Shown piece after piece: positions 36,182 through 44,793 of a stretch of DNA of 64,000 nucleotides. This DNA is from Pseudomonadota bacterium (lineage in GTDB: Bacteria; Pseudomonadota; Gammaproteobacteria; Burkholderiales; Burkholderiaceae_C). Under the pieces are notes generated by a model. The model searched no databases and was not told where the DNA came from. It saw only the letters and a list, made by a program, of their open reading frames with translations. How positions within the stretch are numbered: the stretch's first letter is position 1; the number at the start of each line of letters is the position of its first letter. A program made the translations under genes and the position numbers. Location: assembly GCA_963205115.1 (NCBI GenBank), contig CAUJHV010000019.1, positions 1 through 64,000 on the forward strand, written 5' to 3'.

Positions 36182-36937
36182 ATGTGCCAGCTGCTGGGCA
36201 TGAATGCCAACACGCCGACAGACGTGTGCTTCAGCTTCACCGGCCTGGCCACGCGGGCCGTCGAACACAAGGACGGTTTTGGCATCGCCTTCTTCGAGGA
36301 CCGCGGCCTGCGGCTGTTCGTCGATCCGCACAGCGCGCGGGAGTCGCCGGTGGCCGATCTGGTCAAACGTTATCCCATCCGCAGCGGGAACGTCATCGCG
36401 CACATCCGCAAAGCCACGCAGGGCCGCGTGGCGCTGGAAAACACGCACCCCTTCGTGCGTGAGCTCTGGGGGCGCTACTGGGTCTGTGCGCACAACGGCA
36501 ACCTGATCGACTTCCAGCCGCGCCTGCACGGCGCCTTCCGCCCGGTGGGCGACACCGACAGCGAACGCGCCTTCTGCTGGCTCATGCAGGAGCTGTCCAA
36601 GGCGCACGCCGATGTGCCATCCGTGGCCGAGCTCAGCGCCACGCTGCGCGAGCTGCTGCCCGTGCTGCACGCCCACGGCACCTACAACCTGCTGCTGTCC
36701 AACGGCCAGGCGCTGTGGGCACATGCCTCGACGCGTCTGCACTGGCTGCAGCGGCAACATCCGTTCCTCGACGCGACGCTGGCCGACGAGGACCTGACGG
36801 TGGACTTCGCCCACGTCACCACGCCCGCGGACCGGGTTGTCGTCGTGGCCACCGAACCGCTGACCCAGGGCGAGGCGTGGCAGGCCATGGCCGCGGGCGA
36901 GCTGCGCGTCTTCGTCGACGGCGCATCGGCGGGCTGA
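36182..36937 (+). CDS. class II glutamine amidotransferase (YafJ-like)
   Basis: N-terminal-nucleophile glutaminase domain protein, 251 aa. After Met removal Cys2 (MCQLLGMN) would be the nucleophile. Conserved blocks VIAHIRKATQG and WVCAHNGNLIDF form the glutamine pocket. No synthetase or transferase domain follows, as in YafJ, whose role is unclear. It starts 17 bp after the flavoprotein gene and is probably in the same transcript. Confidence 0.92.
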   Translation: MCQLLGMNANTPTDVCFSFTGLATRAVEHKDGFGIAFFEDRGLRLFVDPHSARESPVADLVKRYPIRSGNVIAHIRKATQGRVALENTHPFVRELWGRYWVCAHNGNLIDFQPRLHGAFRPVGDTDSERAFCWLMQELSKAHADVPSVAELSATLRELLPVLHAHGTYNLLLSNGQALWAHASTRLHWLQRQHPFLDATLADEDLTVDFAHVTTPADRVVVVATEPLTQGEAWQAMAAGELRVFVDGASAG

Positions 36938-37056
36938 GACGCCGGCGGCGCCTGCCCACACCGGTCGTCGCCACAAACCCCGGCGGGGGTGGAGCGATGT
37001 GGCTGTGCGCCCCACAATCGAGCACCGGTCCTGGCGGCCGCTGCTGCGCCCTCGCG

Positions 37057-38751
37057 ATGTCCCTCATCCCTTCTCCCCGCTTCGACGTCTTCCACCGCTA
37101 CGAGGCGCTGACCCGGCTGCTGCGCGATTACGCCGAGGCCTTCCCGGGCCTGGTCGAGATGCGCTCCATCGGCAAGAGCCACGAGGGCCGGGACATCTGG
37201 CTGCTGGTGCTGACCAACCGTTCCTCGGGCGAGGACCTTGACAAACCCGGGTTCTGGGTCGACGGCAACATCCATGCCGCGGAGCTGACCGCAGGCACGG
37301 CCTGCCTGTTCTGGCTGCACCACCTGGTCACCTCGTACGCCGGCGACGACGGCGTGACGCGGCTGCTCGACACGCGCGCGGTCTACCTCGTGCCGCGTTT
37401 GAATCCGGATGGCGCCGAGCTCGCGCTGGCCGACCGGCCGCGTCACATCCGCTCGTCGACACGGCCGTACCCATTCGACGAGGAGCCGGTCGAAGGGCTG
37501 ACGGTGGAGGATGTCGACGGCGACGGCCGCATCCTCAGCATGCGCATTCCCGACCCGCACGGCGGCTGGAAGCCGCACCCGGACGACGCCCGCGTGATGA
37601 TTCCGCGCGAGCCGGGCGAATTCGGCGGCACGTACTACCGCATCCTGCCCGAAGGCTCGCTGCAGAACTACGACGGGCTGCGCGTGACGGTCAATCGCGA
37701 CGTCGAGGGCCTGGACCTCAACCGCAACTTCCCGTCCTACTGGCGCCAGGAATTCGAACAGCAAGGCGCCGGCCCCTATCCGACCAGCGAGCCCGAGGTG
37801 CGGGCCATGGTGGACTTCATCGTCAAGCACCCCAATATCGGCGCGGCGGTGAGCTTCCACACGCACAGCGGCGTCATCCTGCGGCCCATGGGCACGCAAA
37901 GCGACGACGACATGACGCCAGAAGACTTGTGGATCTACAAGCGCCTGTCGGACATCGGCTCGCGCCTGACCGGCTATCCGGCCATCAGCATTTATCACGA
38001 CTTCAAGTACCACCCCAAGGAAGTCATCACCGGCACGCAGGACTGGGTCTACGAACATCTGGGCGCGCTGTTCTGGACGGTCGAGCTGTGGGCGCCCAAC
38101 AAGGAAGCCGGCATCACCGAGTACGACTGGATCGACTGGTACCGGGCTCACCCGCCGGAGGACGATCTCAAACTGCTGAAATGGAGTGACGAGCAATGCG
38201 GCGGCCAGGCGCACGTGACCTGGTACCCGTTCCGCCATCCGCAGCTGGGCGAGGTCGAGCTGGGTGGTTGGGACCGCATGAACTACTGGCGCAACCCGCC
38301 GCCGGAGCTGCGCCGGCGTGAGGCCGCGCGGTTTCCGCCCTGGCTGGACCAGCTCGCGCTGTCGCTGCCGCAGCTCGAACTGCTGCGCACGGAGGTGCGG
38401 GCGCTGGGGCCCGACACCTGGCGCGTGCGCATGGCCGTGGCCAATGCCGGTTACCTGCCCAGCTATGTCAGCAAACGTGCGCTGGAGCGCCAGGTGGCAC
38501 GCGGCACGGTCTTCGAGATCGCGATGCCGGCCGGGGCCAGCCTCGTCAGCGGCAAGGAGCGCATGGTCCAGGGGCACCTGGAAGGCCATGCGGCCAAGCA
38601 CAGCCTGCAGGCCTTTCTGCAGGACCGCCAGCTGACCGCCGACCGCGAGGTCGCGGAGTGGGTGGTGCGCGCGCCACGCGGAACCGCACTGGCGCTGTAT
38701 GCACGCGCTGACCGCGCAGGCGCGGTGATGACGGAAGTGACGCTGGACTGA
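37057..38751 (+). CDS. M14 family zinc carboxypeptidase
   Basis: Metallocarboxypeptidase, 564 aa. The zinc ligands His and Glu are in GNIHAAELTAG near residue 69, the third His is in VSFHTHSG near residue 267, and the catalytic Glu is in FWTVELWAP near residue 343. Substrate-side residues are in LDLNRNFPS. A C-terminal beta-rich domain (about 440-564) may aid binding. No signal peptide is seen at the chosen ATG, so it appears cytoplasmic. Natural peptide substrate unknown. Confidence 0.9.
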   Translation: MSLIPSPRFDVFHRYEALTRLLRDYAEAFPGLVEMRSIGKSHEGRDIWLLVLTNRSSGEDLDKPGFWVDGNIHAAELTAGTACLFWLHHLVTSYAGDDGVTRLLDTRAVYLVPRLNPDGAELALADRPRHIRSSTRPYPFDEEPVEGLTVEDVDGDGRILSMRIPDPHGGWKPHPDDARVMIPREPGEFGGTYYRILPEGSLQNYDGLRVTVNRDVEGLDLNRNFPSYWRQEFEQQGAGPYPTSEPEVRAMVDFIVKHPNIGAAVSFHTHSGVILRPMGTQSDDDMTPEDLWIYKRLSDIGSRLTGYPAISIYHDFKYHPKEVITGTQDWVYEHLGALFWTVELWAPNKEAGITEYDWIDWYRAHPPEDDLKLLKWSDEQCGGQAHVTWYPFRHPQLGEVELGGWDRMNYWRNPPPELRRREAARFPPWLDQLALSLPQLELLRTEVRALGPDTWRVRMAVANAGYLPSYVSKRALERQVARGTVFEIAMPAGASLVSGKERMVQGHLEGHAAKHSLQAFLQDRQLTADREVAEWVVRAPRGTALALYARADRAGAVMTEVTLD

Positions 38752-38816
38752 AGGCCCCGCCGTGCGCAGGCGCGGACCGCGGGCGGTGGCCCGGGGTGGT
38801 CAGCGCGGCACGCGGA

Positions 38817-39878
38817 TCAGCGCGGGGCGTGGGCCTTGCGGCGCCGGGCCGTCAGGCCGAGGATCCCCAGGCCGACCAGCAGCATGGCCCAGGTCTCGGG
38901 CTCGGGCACAGGTGTGGCGACGCCCGGGGTGCCGGGGATGCCCGGGACACCGGGAATCGTCGGGTAGATCGGTGTGATGGTTTCGCCGGGACCACCGGGC
39001 ATGCCGGGCGTGACCGTGCCGCCGGGCCCGACGGGGAAGCCAGGGGTGCCAGGACCGCCTGGCGTGCCAGGAACGCCCGGAACGCCCGGAACGCCCGGAA
39101 CTCCTGGAACGCCCGGAACACCTGGAACACCTGGAACACCTGGAACGCCCGGGAAGCCGGGAATCCCGGGTGTCGCGGTGCCGCCCGGTGCGGGGCTGGG
39201 CGGTGCAGCCGCGACGATGAAGGGCAATCCACCGGACGCCCAGCCGGGCAGTGAGCCGGTGTCGGTGGGAATGCTGCCGCCGCCCACCAGGCCGCCATCA
39301 GAGCCGCCCGGCAGAATCGGCGAGGCACCCAGGCTCGAGACGAAACTGGGCTTCTCACCGGCTCCCGGCGCCTCGAACTGGAGTTCCCCGTTGCCTGGCG
39401 GAATGTCCGCAGCGGAGGCCACGGAAGGTTCCTGGCCGGTGCCGCCCGCCGGCTCGGCAGCTTCGGCCTTCTGCTGGGGCGCCAGACGCGTGACACGGCT
39501 GACGTTGCGGCAGACCGTGGGGACGATGATGCAGTGACCGTCTTCGCAATAGACGAGCCCGCGCTCCTGCGTCTGGGGCTTCCACTTGTCGCGCGTCACG
39601 CTGCTGCAGATCTGGCCTTTGCCGAAGTGCATGTCGCGCAGGTCGGTGTAGCGGTGGCTGCCTTCGATCGATTCGCGGCGAATGGTGGCGATCTCGTCGT
39701 ACTTGCGCGCGGCCATGCGCTTCTTCAGCGCGTCACGGGTGGCCACGGGGATGTCCTGGTAGCGGTCCACGGCCGCGACCACGTCTCCCTGGAACGGGTT
39801 GGCACCCGGTCGGTCCCAGGAACACGAGGGAAGCACCGGTCCGGTGACGGCCAGCGCGGCAGCGAGAACGAAAGACAT
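38817..39878 (-). CDS. MHFG-family PEP-CTERM protein with collagen-like repeats
   Basis: Exported surface-type protein, 353 aa. A short N-terminal signal ([20 protein letters not shown]) is followed by a Cys-containing domain with the [11 protein letters not shown] motif that names the family. A low-complexity linker leads to a Gly-X-Pro tract with nine consecutive GVP units near residues 240-267. The end is a PEP-CTERM sorting signal: [19 protein letters not shown] then RRRK. Such signals are cut by exosortase, usually linked to exopolysaccharide. No exosortase gene is in the window. Function of the protein is unknown. Confidence 0.9.
   Translation of the reverse strand: MSFVLAAALAVTGPVLPSCSWDRPGANPFQGDVVAAVDRYQDIPVATRDALKKRMAARKYDEIATIRRESIEGSHRYTDLRDMHFGKGQICSSVTRDKWKPQTQERGLVYCEDGHCIIVPTVCRNVSRVTRLAPQQKAEAAEPAGGTGQEPSVASAADIPPGNGELQFEAPGAGEKPSFVSSLGASPILPGGSDGGLVGGGSIPTDTGSLPGWASGGLPFIVAAAPPSPAPGGTATPGIPGFPGVPGVPGVPGVPGVPGVPGVPGVPGVPGTPGGPGTPGFPVGPGGTVTPGMPGGPGETITPIYPTIPGVPGIPGTPGVATPVPEPETWAMLLVGLGILGLTARRRKAHAPR
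39070..39150. repeat. nine 9-bp coding repeats (GVP units)
   Basis: Nine tandem 9-bp units of the pattern GGAACGCCC/GGAACACCT/GGAACTCCT lie inside the PEP-CTERM gene. On the coding strand each reads Gly-Val-Pro. The third-position differences fall in runs, a sign of recent unit duplication. Confidence 0.93.
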
Positions 39879-40402
39879 GTCAAACCTCAGTGGTCAACAG
39901 CGAGAAACACCCGTGTTTCGGGTCACATGGCGACCTGAAACCGAGACTCCTCCTGTACCCAACTTGTGTTGTCGTCGCGATAGTGTCGAGGTCCTTATAC
40001 TGCGGCGATCCCCACGTCTGGGGGGAAACGTGCGCCATCGTAAGTTGTTAAACCCGGCTGCAACAACTAATTCACGGTTCGTGGGGGCTCTTTATCCACA
40101 GCTTTGGCGAGGGTGAGGCCGCCCCTGAGCCGCCGTCCGCTCCACCGATCGGCCGACGGCCTCTGTCACGACGACGCCGTCGCACCCCGCGGGCTTCTGC
40201 GGCCACCGCGCCGCAGGCCACCCTCGTCCGACGTGAGCACTAACATGTGTCGCGTACATTCGCCACAAGCCCAGGCGCTCGCGCCCCACGGTGCGGCGCG
40301 GCACCGTCGCCGCCGGTTGGCGCTGGCGCTGGGGCCGATGGCCGTTTTGCGACCGTCAGCCCATCGTTGCGCCCAAGCGACGGCTCGATCGGGCCCCGGG
40401 CG
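39879..40402. other. 524-bp non-coding stretch
   Basis: No convincing gene is seen between the PEP-CTERM gene start and the pyrF end. It holds a lower-GC part (39950-40100) with a TATAAG-like -10 on the minus strand near 39995, a CCCCA/TGGGG hairpin (40010-40023) and an AGTTGTT/AACAACT inverted repeat. This is probably the control region of the PEP-CTERM gene. The part from 40104 on can be read as open frames but they are Arg/Pro-rich and without ribosome sites. Confidence 0.6.
40043..40068. promoter_or_regulatory. inverted repeat upstream of the PEP-CTERM gene
   Basis: AGTTGTT (40043-40049) and AACAACT (40062-40068) form a perfect 7-bp inverted repeat with a 12-bp spacer, centred about 177 bp upstream of the start codon. 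A two-turn spacing of half-sites fits a dimeric regulator. The regulator is unknown. Confidence 0.45.
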
Positions 40403-41308
40403 CTATCGGCTGGCCGACAGGGCGGCCATACGCGCAGAAGCCAGTTGCTCGCGGGTCTGCAGGGCCACCTGACGCGCCGCCTGCGCAAAGCCGGCATCCC
40501 GCCCGGCATAGAGGATCGCCCGCGACGAGCTGACGATGATCGGCCCGCTACTGGTGTGCGCGGTACCACGCCAACCGGCTTTCACCGTGGCCACCGCGTC
40601 GCCGCCTTGCGCGCCGATGCCGGGAATGAGCAGCGGCAGGGTCGGCGCCAGTTCGCGCACCCGCTGCACCTCGGCCGGATAGGTCGCACCGACCACCAGG
40701 CCCAGTTGCCCCTTGGCGTTCCAGGCGTCGGCGGCCAGCCGCGCGATGCGCTCGTAGACACGTTCGCCGCCCTCCAGGCGCAAGGCCTGCAGATCGTCAC
40801 CGCCCGGGTTGCTGGTGCGGCACAGCAGGATCGCGCCCTTGCCTTCGTAGGCGAGATAGGGCTCGATCGAGTCGTGGCCCATGAAGGGCGACAGCGTCAC
40901 CGCATCGGCACCGTAGCGCTCGAAAGCTTCGCGCGCGTACTGCTCGGCCGTCGAGCCGATGTCGCCGCGCTTGGCGTCCAGGATCACCGGTACGCCGGGC
41001 GCCACGGAGCGGATGTGGTCGATCAGGCGTTCGAGCTGGCCTTCCGCGCGGTGGGCCGCGAAATACGCAAACTGCGGCTTGAAGGCCACGGCCAGGTCGT
41101 GCGTGGCGTCGACGATGGCGGCGCAGAAATCGAAGATGCGCGCGGCGTCCCCCTGCCAGGGGGCGGGGAAGCGGCTGGGCTCGGGGTCCAGGCCCACGCA
41201 CAGCATGGAGCCGTTGCGGGCCTCGGCCTCGAGCAGCTGGCGGACAAAACCGGTGGCCGGCGCCGCCACCGTTGCAGCCGCGCCGGGCGCGGGGCGCTGC
41301 GCGGTCAT
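40403..41308 (-). CDS. pyrF: orotidine 5'-phosphate decarboxylase
   Basis: Last step of UMP synthesis: decarboxylates OMP, 301 aa, of the longer bacterial subgroup. The catalytic Asp-Lys-Asp cluster is seen as [11 protein letters not shown] near residue 94, with an early substrate block [13 protein letters not shown]. The start ATG shares one base with the purB stop (an ATG three bases further upstream is also possible), so it is coupled to purB. It is the last gene of the minus-strand nucleotide block. Confidence 0.95.
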   Translation of the reverse strand: MTAQRPAPGAAATVAAPATGFVRQLLEAEARNGSMLCVGLDPEPSRFPAPWQGDAARIFDFCAAIVDATHDLAVAFKPQFAYFAAHRAEGQLERLIDHIRSVAPGVPVILDAKRGDIGSTAEQYAREAFERYGADAVTLSPFMGHDSIEPYLAYEGKGAILLCRTSNPGGDDLQALRLEGGERVYERIARLAADAWNAKGQLGLVVGATYPAEVQRVRELAPTLPLLIPGIGAQGGDAVATVKAGWRGTAHTSSGPIIVSSSRAILYAGRDAGFAQAARQVALQTREQLASARMAALSASR

Positions 41309-42678
41309 CATGCCCACCGCCGCGTCAGGACCGTGGCCAGCCCGGTGTAGCTTCCGGGGGTCATTGCCAGCAGCCGCTGCTTGGCGTCGTCCGGCAGATC
41401 CAGGCCGGTGATGAAGGACTGCATCAGCTCGCGCGACATCGGCTTGTCGCGCGTGTAGGCCTTGAGCTGTTCGTAGGGCTGCGGCAGGCCGTGGCGGCGC
41501 ATGACCGTCTGCACGGCCTCGGCCAGCACTTCCCAGGCGCCGTCGAGGTCGCCCGCCAGGCGCGCCTCGTCCACCTGCAGCTTGTTCAAGCCGCGCAGCA
41601 GGCTGTCGTGCGCCAGCAGTGCGTAGCCCAGCGCCACGCCCATGTTGCGCAGCACGGTGCTGTCGGTCAGGTCACGCTGCCAGCGGCTGATCGGCAGCTT
41701 CTGGCTCAGGTGCGCCAGCAGCGCATTGGCCAGGCCGTAGTTGCCTTCGGCGTTTTCGAAATCGATCGGGTTGACCTTGTGCGGCATGGTCGACGAGCCG
41801 ACCTCGCCGGCCACCGTGCGCTGGCGGAAATAGCCCAGGCTCACATAACCCCAGACATCACGCGACCAGTCGATCAGGATGGTGTTGGCGCGCGCGACCG
41901 CATCGAACAGCTCGGCCATGTAGTCGTGCGGTTCGATCTGGATGGTCATCGGGTTGAAGGCCAGACCCAGCTGTTCCTCGATGACGCCGCGCGAAAACAC
42001 TTCCCAGTCGATTTCCGGGCAGGCGGCCATGTGCGCGTTGTAGTTGCCCACCGCACCGTTCATCTTGGCCTTCAGCGACACCGCGGCGATGCGCTCGCGC
42101 GCGGCGCGCAGGCGTGCGGCGATATTGGCGATCTCCTTGCCGACCGTGGTGGGGCTGGCGGTCTGGCCGTGCGTGCGCGCCAGCATCGGCAGCGCCGCCC
42201 ACTCGCGCGCCATGCCGGCCAGCTTGTCGATCAGGCGATCCAATGCCGGCAGCATCACCTCGTCGCGCGCGGCCTTGAGCATCAGCGCGTGGCTGGTGTT
42301 GTTGATGTCCTCGCTGGTGCACGCGAAGTGGACAAATTCACCCGCAGCGCGCAGTTCGTCGTGCGGCTCGAAGCGCTGCTTGAGCCAGTACTCCACGGCC
42401 TTGACGTCGTGGTTGGTGGTCTTCTCGATGTTCTTGATGGCTTGCGCGTCCTCGGCGGCGAAGCCGCGCACCCAGCCGCGCAGCAGCCCGCGCGCGTACG
42501 CCGACAAGGGCGCAAATTCGTGCAGGCCGGCATCCGACAGGGCGATGAACCATTCGACTTCCACCTGCACACGGCGGTGCATCAGGCCGAATTCGGACAG
42601 CAGCGGGCGAAGCGCCGCGACCTTGGCGGCATAACGACCGTCCAGAGGGGACAGGGCCGTGAGGGCAGACTGGGGCAT
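41308..42678 (-). CDS. purB: adenylosuccinate lyase
   Basis: Cleaves SAICAR and adenylosuccinate, releasing fumarate, in purine synthesis, 456 aa. The fumarase-superfamily signature [15 protein letters not shown] lies near residue 290. The N-terminal block [15 protein letters not shown] is typical of PurB. The ATG at 42678 was chosen over one seven codons upstream on homology of this block. It lies 51 bp after the TrpF-like gene and overlaps pyrF by one base, so it may be expressed with the nucleoside genes. Confidence 0.96.
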   Translation of the reverse strand: MPQSALTALSPLDGRYAAKVAALRPLLSEFGLMHRRVQVEVEWFIALSDAGLHEFAPLSAYARGLLRGWVRGFAAEDAQAIKNIEKTTNHDVKAVEYWLKQRFEPHDELRAAGEFVHFACTSEDINNTSHALMLKAARDEVMLPALDRLIDKLAGMAREWAALPMLARTHGQTASPTTVGKEIANIAARLRAARERIAAVSLKAKMNGAVGNYNAHMAACPEIDWEVFSRGVIEEQLGLAFNPMTIQIEPHDYMAELFDAVARANTILIDWSRDVWGYVSLGYFRQRTVAGEVGSSTMPHKVNPIDFENAEGNYGLANALLAHLSQKLPISRWQRDLTDSTVLRNMGVALGYALLAHDSLLRGLNKLQVDEARLAGDLDGAWEVLAEAVQTVMRRHGLPQPYEQLKAYTRDKPMSRELMQSFITGLDLPDDAKQRLLAMTPGSYTGLATVLTRRWA

Positions 42679-42729
42679 GTGAGCAGGGGCGCGCAGCAAG
42701 CGCCGGCCCCGAAGGGAAGACCCCCGATT

Positions 42730-43431
42730 TTATGCGCCGTCCCCGTCCGGGGGCCCGCGTCGCGCGGACGCCGCCGCGCCCACCGCCGCCATGAACGCCG
42801 ACAGGCGCCCCGGATCGAGCGCGCCGTGCTGCCGCACGCCGCTGCACACGTCCACGCCAAATGGCTGCACGGCACGCAGGGCCTCGTCCACGTTCTCCGG
42901 CCGCAGCCCACCGGCCAGGAACAGCGGCAGCGGCGCAATCGCCTCGCGGATGCGGCGGCTGAGGGACCAATCGTGCGTGCGTCCGGTGCCACCCAGCTGC
43001 TTGACCGCCAGGCCGGGATTGCCGCTGTCCAGCAGCACCGCATCGGCCCATTGCGCGGCTTCGCGCGCCTCGTCCAGCGCGCCGGCATCGACCACGTGGA
43101 TCACGGCGAACAGACGGACTTCCGGACACAGCTCCCGCAGGCGGCGGCCTTCTTCAGGTGCGACGCGATCCACCAACTGCAGGGCATGGCTGCCGATGGC
43201 CGCATGCTGGCGCGCGATGTCGTCGGCCGTCGTGCGGGCCGTCAGCAGCACGGTACGTGTCTGCGGCGGCAGGCCGCGCACGATCTGCGTCGCCAGATGA
43301 TCGTCGATGACACCCGGCCCGCTGGGCATGGCAGAGACCAGGCCGAGCCAGCGCGCGCCGGCATCCAGGGCCAGTCGCGCCTCCGCGAGGCTGGCGATGC
43401 AGCAGATCTTGACGTCCGGTCCGGGTCTCAT
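42730..43431 (-). CDS. phosphoribosylanthranilate isomerase-like protein (TrpF paralogue)
   Basis: TIM-barrel protein of the TrpF family, 233 aa. The general-base Cys is kept in the opening strand, but the usual KICG is KICC. The acid Asp is kept in ADAVLLDSGNPG, the phosphate-binding GGTGRTHDW and LAGGLRPENV are kept, and GVDVCSGVR closes the barrel. So isomerase chemistry is possible. Its ATG overlaps the deoA stop (ATGA), tying it to nucleoside breakdown rather than to trpB/trpA, its usual neighbours. It could be the cell's only TrpF or a paralogue with a new sugar-phosphate substrate; the sequence cannot decide. Confidence 0.8.
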   Translation of the reverse strand: MRPGPDVKICCIASLAEARLALDAGARWLGLVSAMPSGPGVIDDHLATQIVRGLPPQTRTVLLTARTTADDIARQHAAIGSHALQLVDRVAPEEGRRLRELCPEVRLFAVIHVVDAGALDEAREAAQWADAVLLDSGNPGLAVKQLGGTGRTHDWSLSRRIREAIAPLPLFLAGGLRPENVDEALRAVQPFGVDVCSGVRQHGALDPGRLSAFMAAVGAAASARRGPPDGDGA

Positions 43432-44771
43432 CGCACAGGCGCCTGCAGGTCCACCGGCAGGCACTCGATCACCAGCGGCAGCGCCACGGGCGCAGGCTGT
43501 TCGAGCGGCTGGATGGTGAAAGCCGACGCTGCCGCGCCAAGCGCCCAGGCCAGCGCCGGGCCGTCCGCGGCGTGCACGCGCGCCAGCGGCTCACCGGCAT
43601 CCACCCGGGCGCCGATCGGCCGCAGCGCGGACAGGCCCACCGCCGGGTCGATCGTGTCGCCGGGCCGGCTTCGCCCACCGCCCAGTTCGACCACCAGCAG
43701 GCCGAGCGCGCGGGTGTCGATGGCCGCGATCATGCCCGCGCAGGGCGCCGCCACATCGCCCTGCGCCGGCGCGCGCGGCAGGCGCGCATCGCGCAACACA
43801 TCGGGCGGGCCGCCCAGGCCGCGCACCATGCGCGCCAGGCATTCCGCTGCCGCACCACTGTCCAGCGCGCGCTGCAGGCGATCCCGCGCCTGCATCGACG
43901 TAGGCGCCAGGCCGCCCTGGACCAGCAGCCGTGCGCTGAGGTGACACGTCAGCTCCAGCAGGCGCGGCTCACAGGCCCGGCCGCTCAGCAGGTCGATGGC
44001 TTCCTGCATCTCCAGCGCATTGCCGGCCGTCCAGCCCAGCGGCTGGTCCATCGCGGTGAGGCTGGCCACCGTCGGCAGCCCCGCTTGCGCGGCCACCGTC
44101 ACCAGGCTGGTGGCCAGGGCCCGGGCGCTGGGCAGATCGGCGGCGAAGGCGCCATTGCCCACCTTCACGTCCATCACCAGGCCCTGCAGGCCGGCGGCGA
44201 TCTTCTTGCTCAGGATGCTGGCGGTGATCAGTGCCACCGACTCCACCGTCGCCGTGACGTCGCGGATGGCATAGAGCCGCCGGTCGGCCGGCGCCAGTGT
44301 CTCGTGCGCGCCGACGATGGCGCAGCCGGCTTCGCGCAGCACCTGCCGCAGGCGCTCGGGCGCGGGCGTGACCTCGTAGCCGGGCAGGGCCTGCAGCTTG
44401 TCCAGCGTGCCGCCCGTGTGACCCAGACCGCGCCCGCTGACCATCGGCACGACGCCACCGCAGGCGGCCACCAGCGGCGCGAGGATCAGGCTGACCTTGT
44501 CGCCGACGCCGCCGGTGGAGTGTTTGTCCAGGATCGGCCCGCGCATGCCCGCATCGCGCCAGTCCAGCACGGTGCCGGAGTGCGTCATGGCCCGCGTGAG
44601 GGACGCCGTCTCGGCCGCATCCATGCCGCGGCAGACGATGGCCATCGCCAGCGCTGCCGCCTGGCTGTCGCTCCAGCGCCCGTCGACGAGCCCGGCCACG
44701 AAATCCGCGATCTGCGCCGCGTCCAGCGCATGGCCGTCGCGCTTGCGGCGGATGGTCTCCTGCGCGAGCAC
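43428..44771 (-). CDS. deoA: thymidine phosphorylase
   Basis: Splits thymidine or deoxyuridine with phosphate to base plus deoxyribose 1-phosphate, 447 aa. The family signature is the Gly-rich loop DKHSTGGVGDKVSL near residue 83, preceded by the helical N-terminal domain (ETIRRKRDGHALD). The C-terminal barrel-sandwich domain is present. The start is GTG at 44771, 22 bp after the nucleotidase stop. It overlaps the next gene by four bases. Part of a deoC–nucleotidase–deoA unit. Confidence 0.95.
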   Translation of the reverse strand: MLAQETIRRKRDGHALDAAQIADFVAGLVDGRWSDSQAAALAMAIVCRGMDAAETASLTRAMTHSGTVLDWRDAGMRGPILDKHSTGGVGDKVSLILAPLVAACGGVVPMVSGRGLGHTGGTLDKLQALPGYEVTPAPERLRQVLREAGCAIVGAHETLAPADRRLYAIRDVTATVESVALITASILSKKIAAGLQGLVMDVKVGNGAFAADLPSARALATSLVTVAAQAGLPTVASLTAMDQPLGWTAGNALEMQEAIDLLSGRACEPRLLELTCHLSARLLVQGGLAPTSMQARDRLQRALDSGAAAECLARMVRGLGGPPDVLRDARLPRAPAQGDVAAPCAGMIAAIDTRALGLLVVELGGGRSRPGDTIDPAVGLSALRPIGARVDAGEPLARVHAADGPALAWALGAAASAFTIQPLEQPAPVALPLVIECLPVDLQAPVR

Positions 44772-44793
44772 GCGGGTCCCCGGTGCGCAGCCG

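Noticed and set aside
40104..40472. Open frame of about 120 codons in the 0.5-kb gap
   Set aside because: Its product is rich in Arg, Pro and His with no family features, has no ribosome site and overlaps the pyrF end; it looks like a GC-rich shadow frame.
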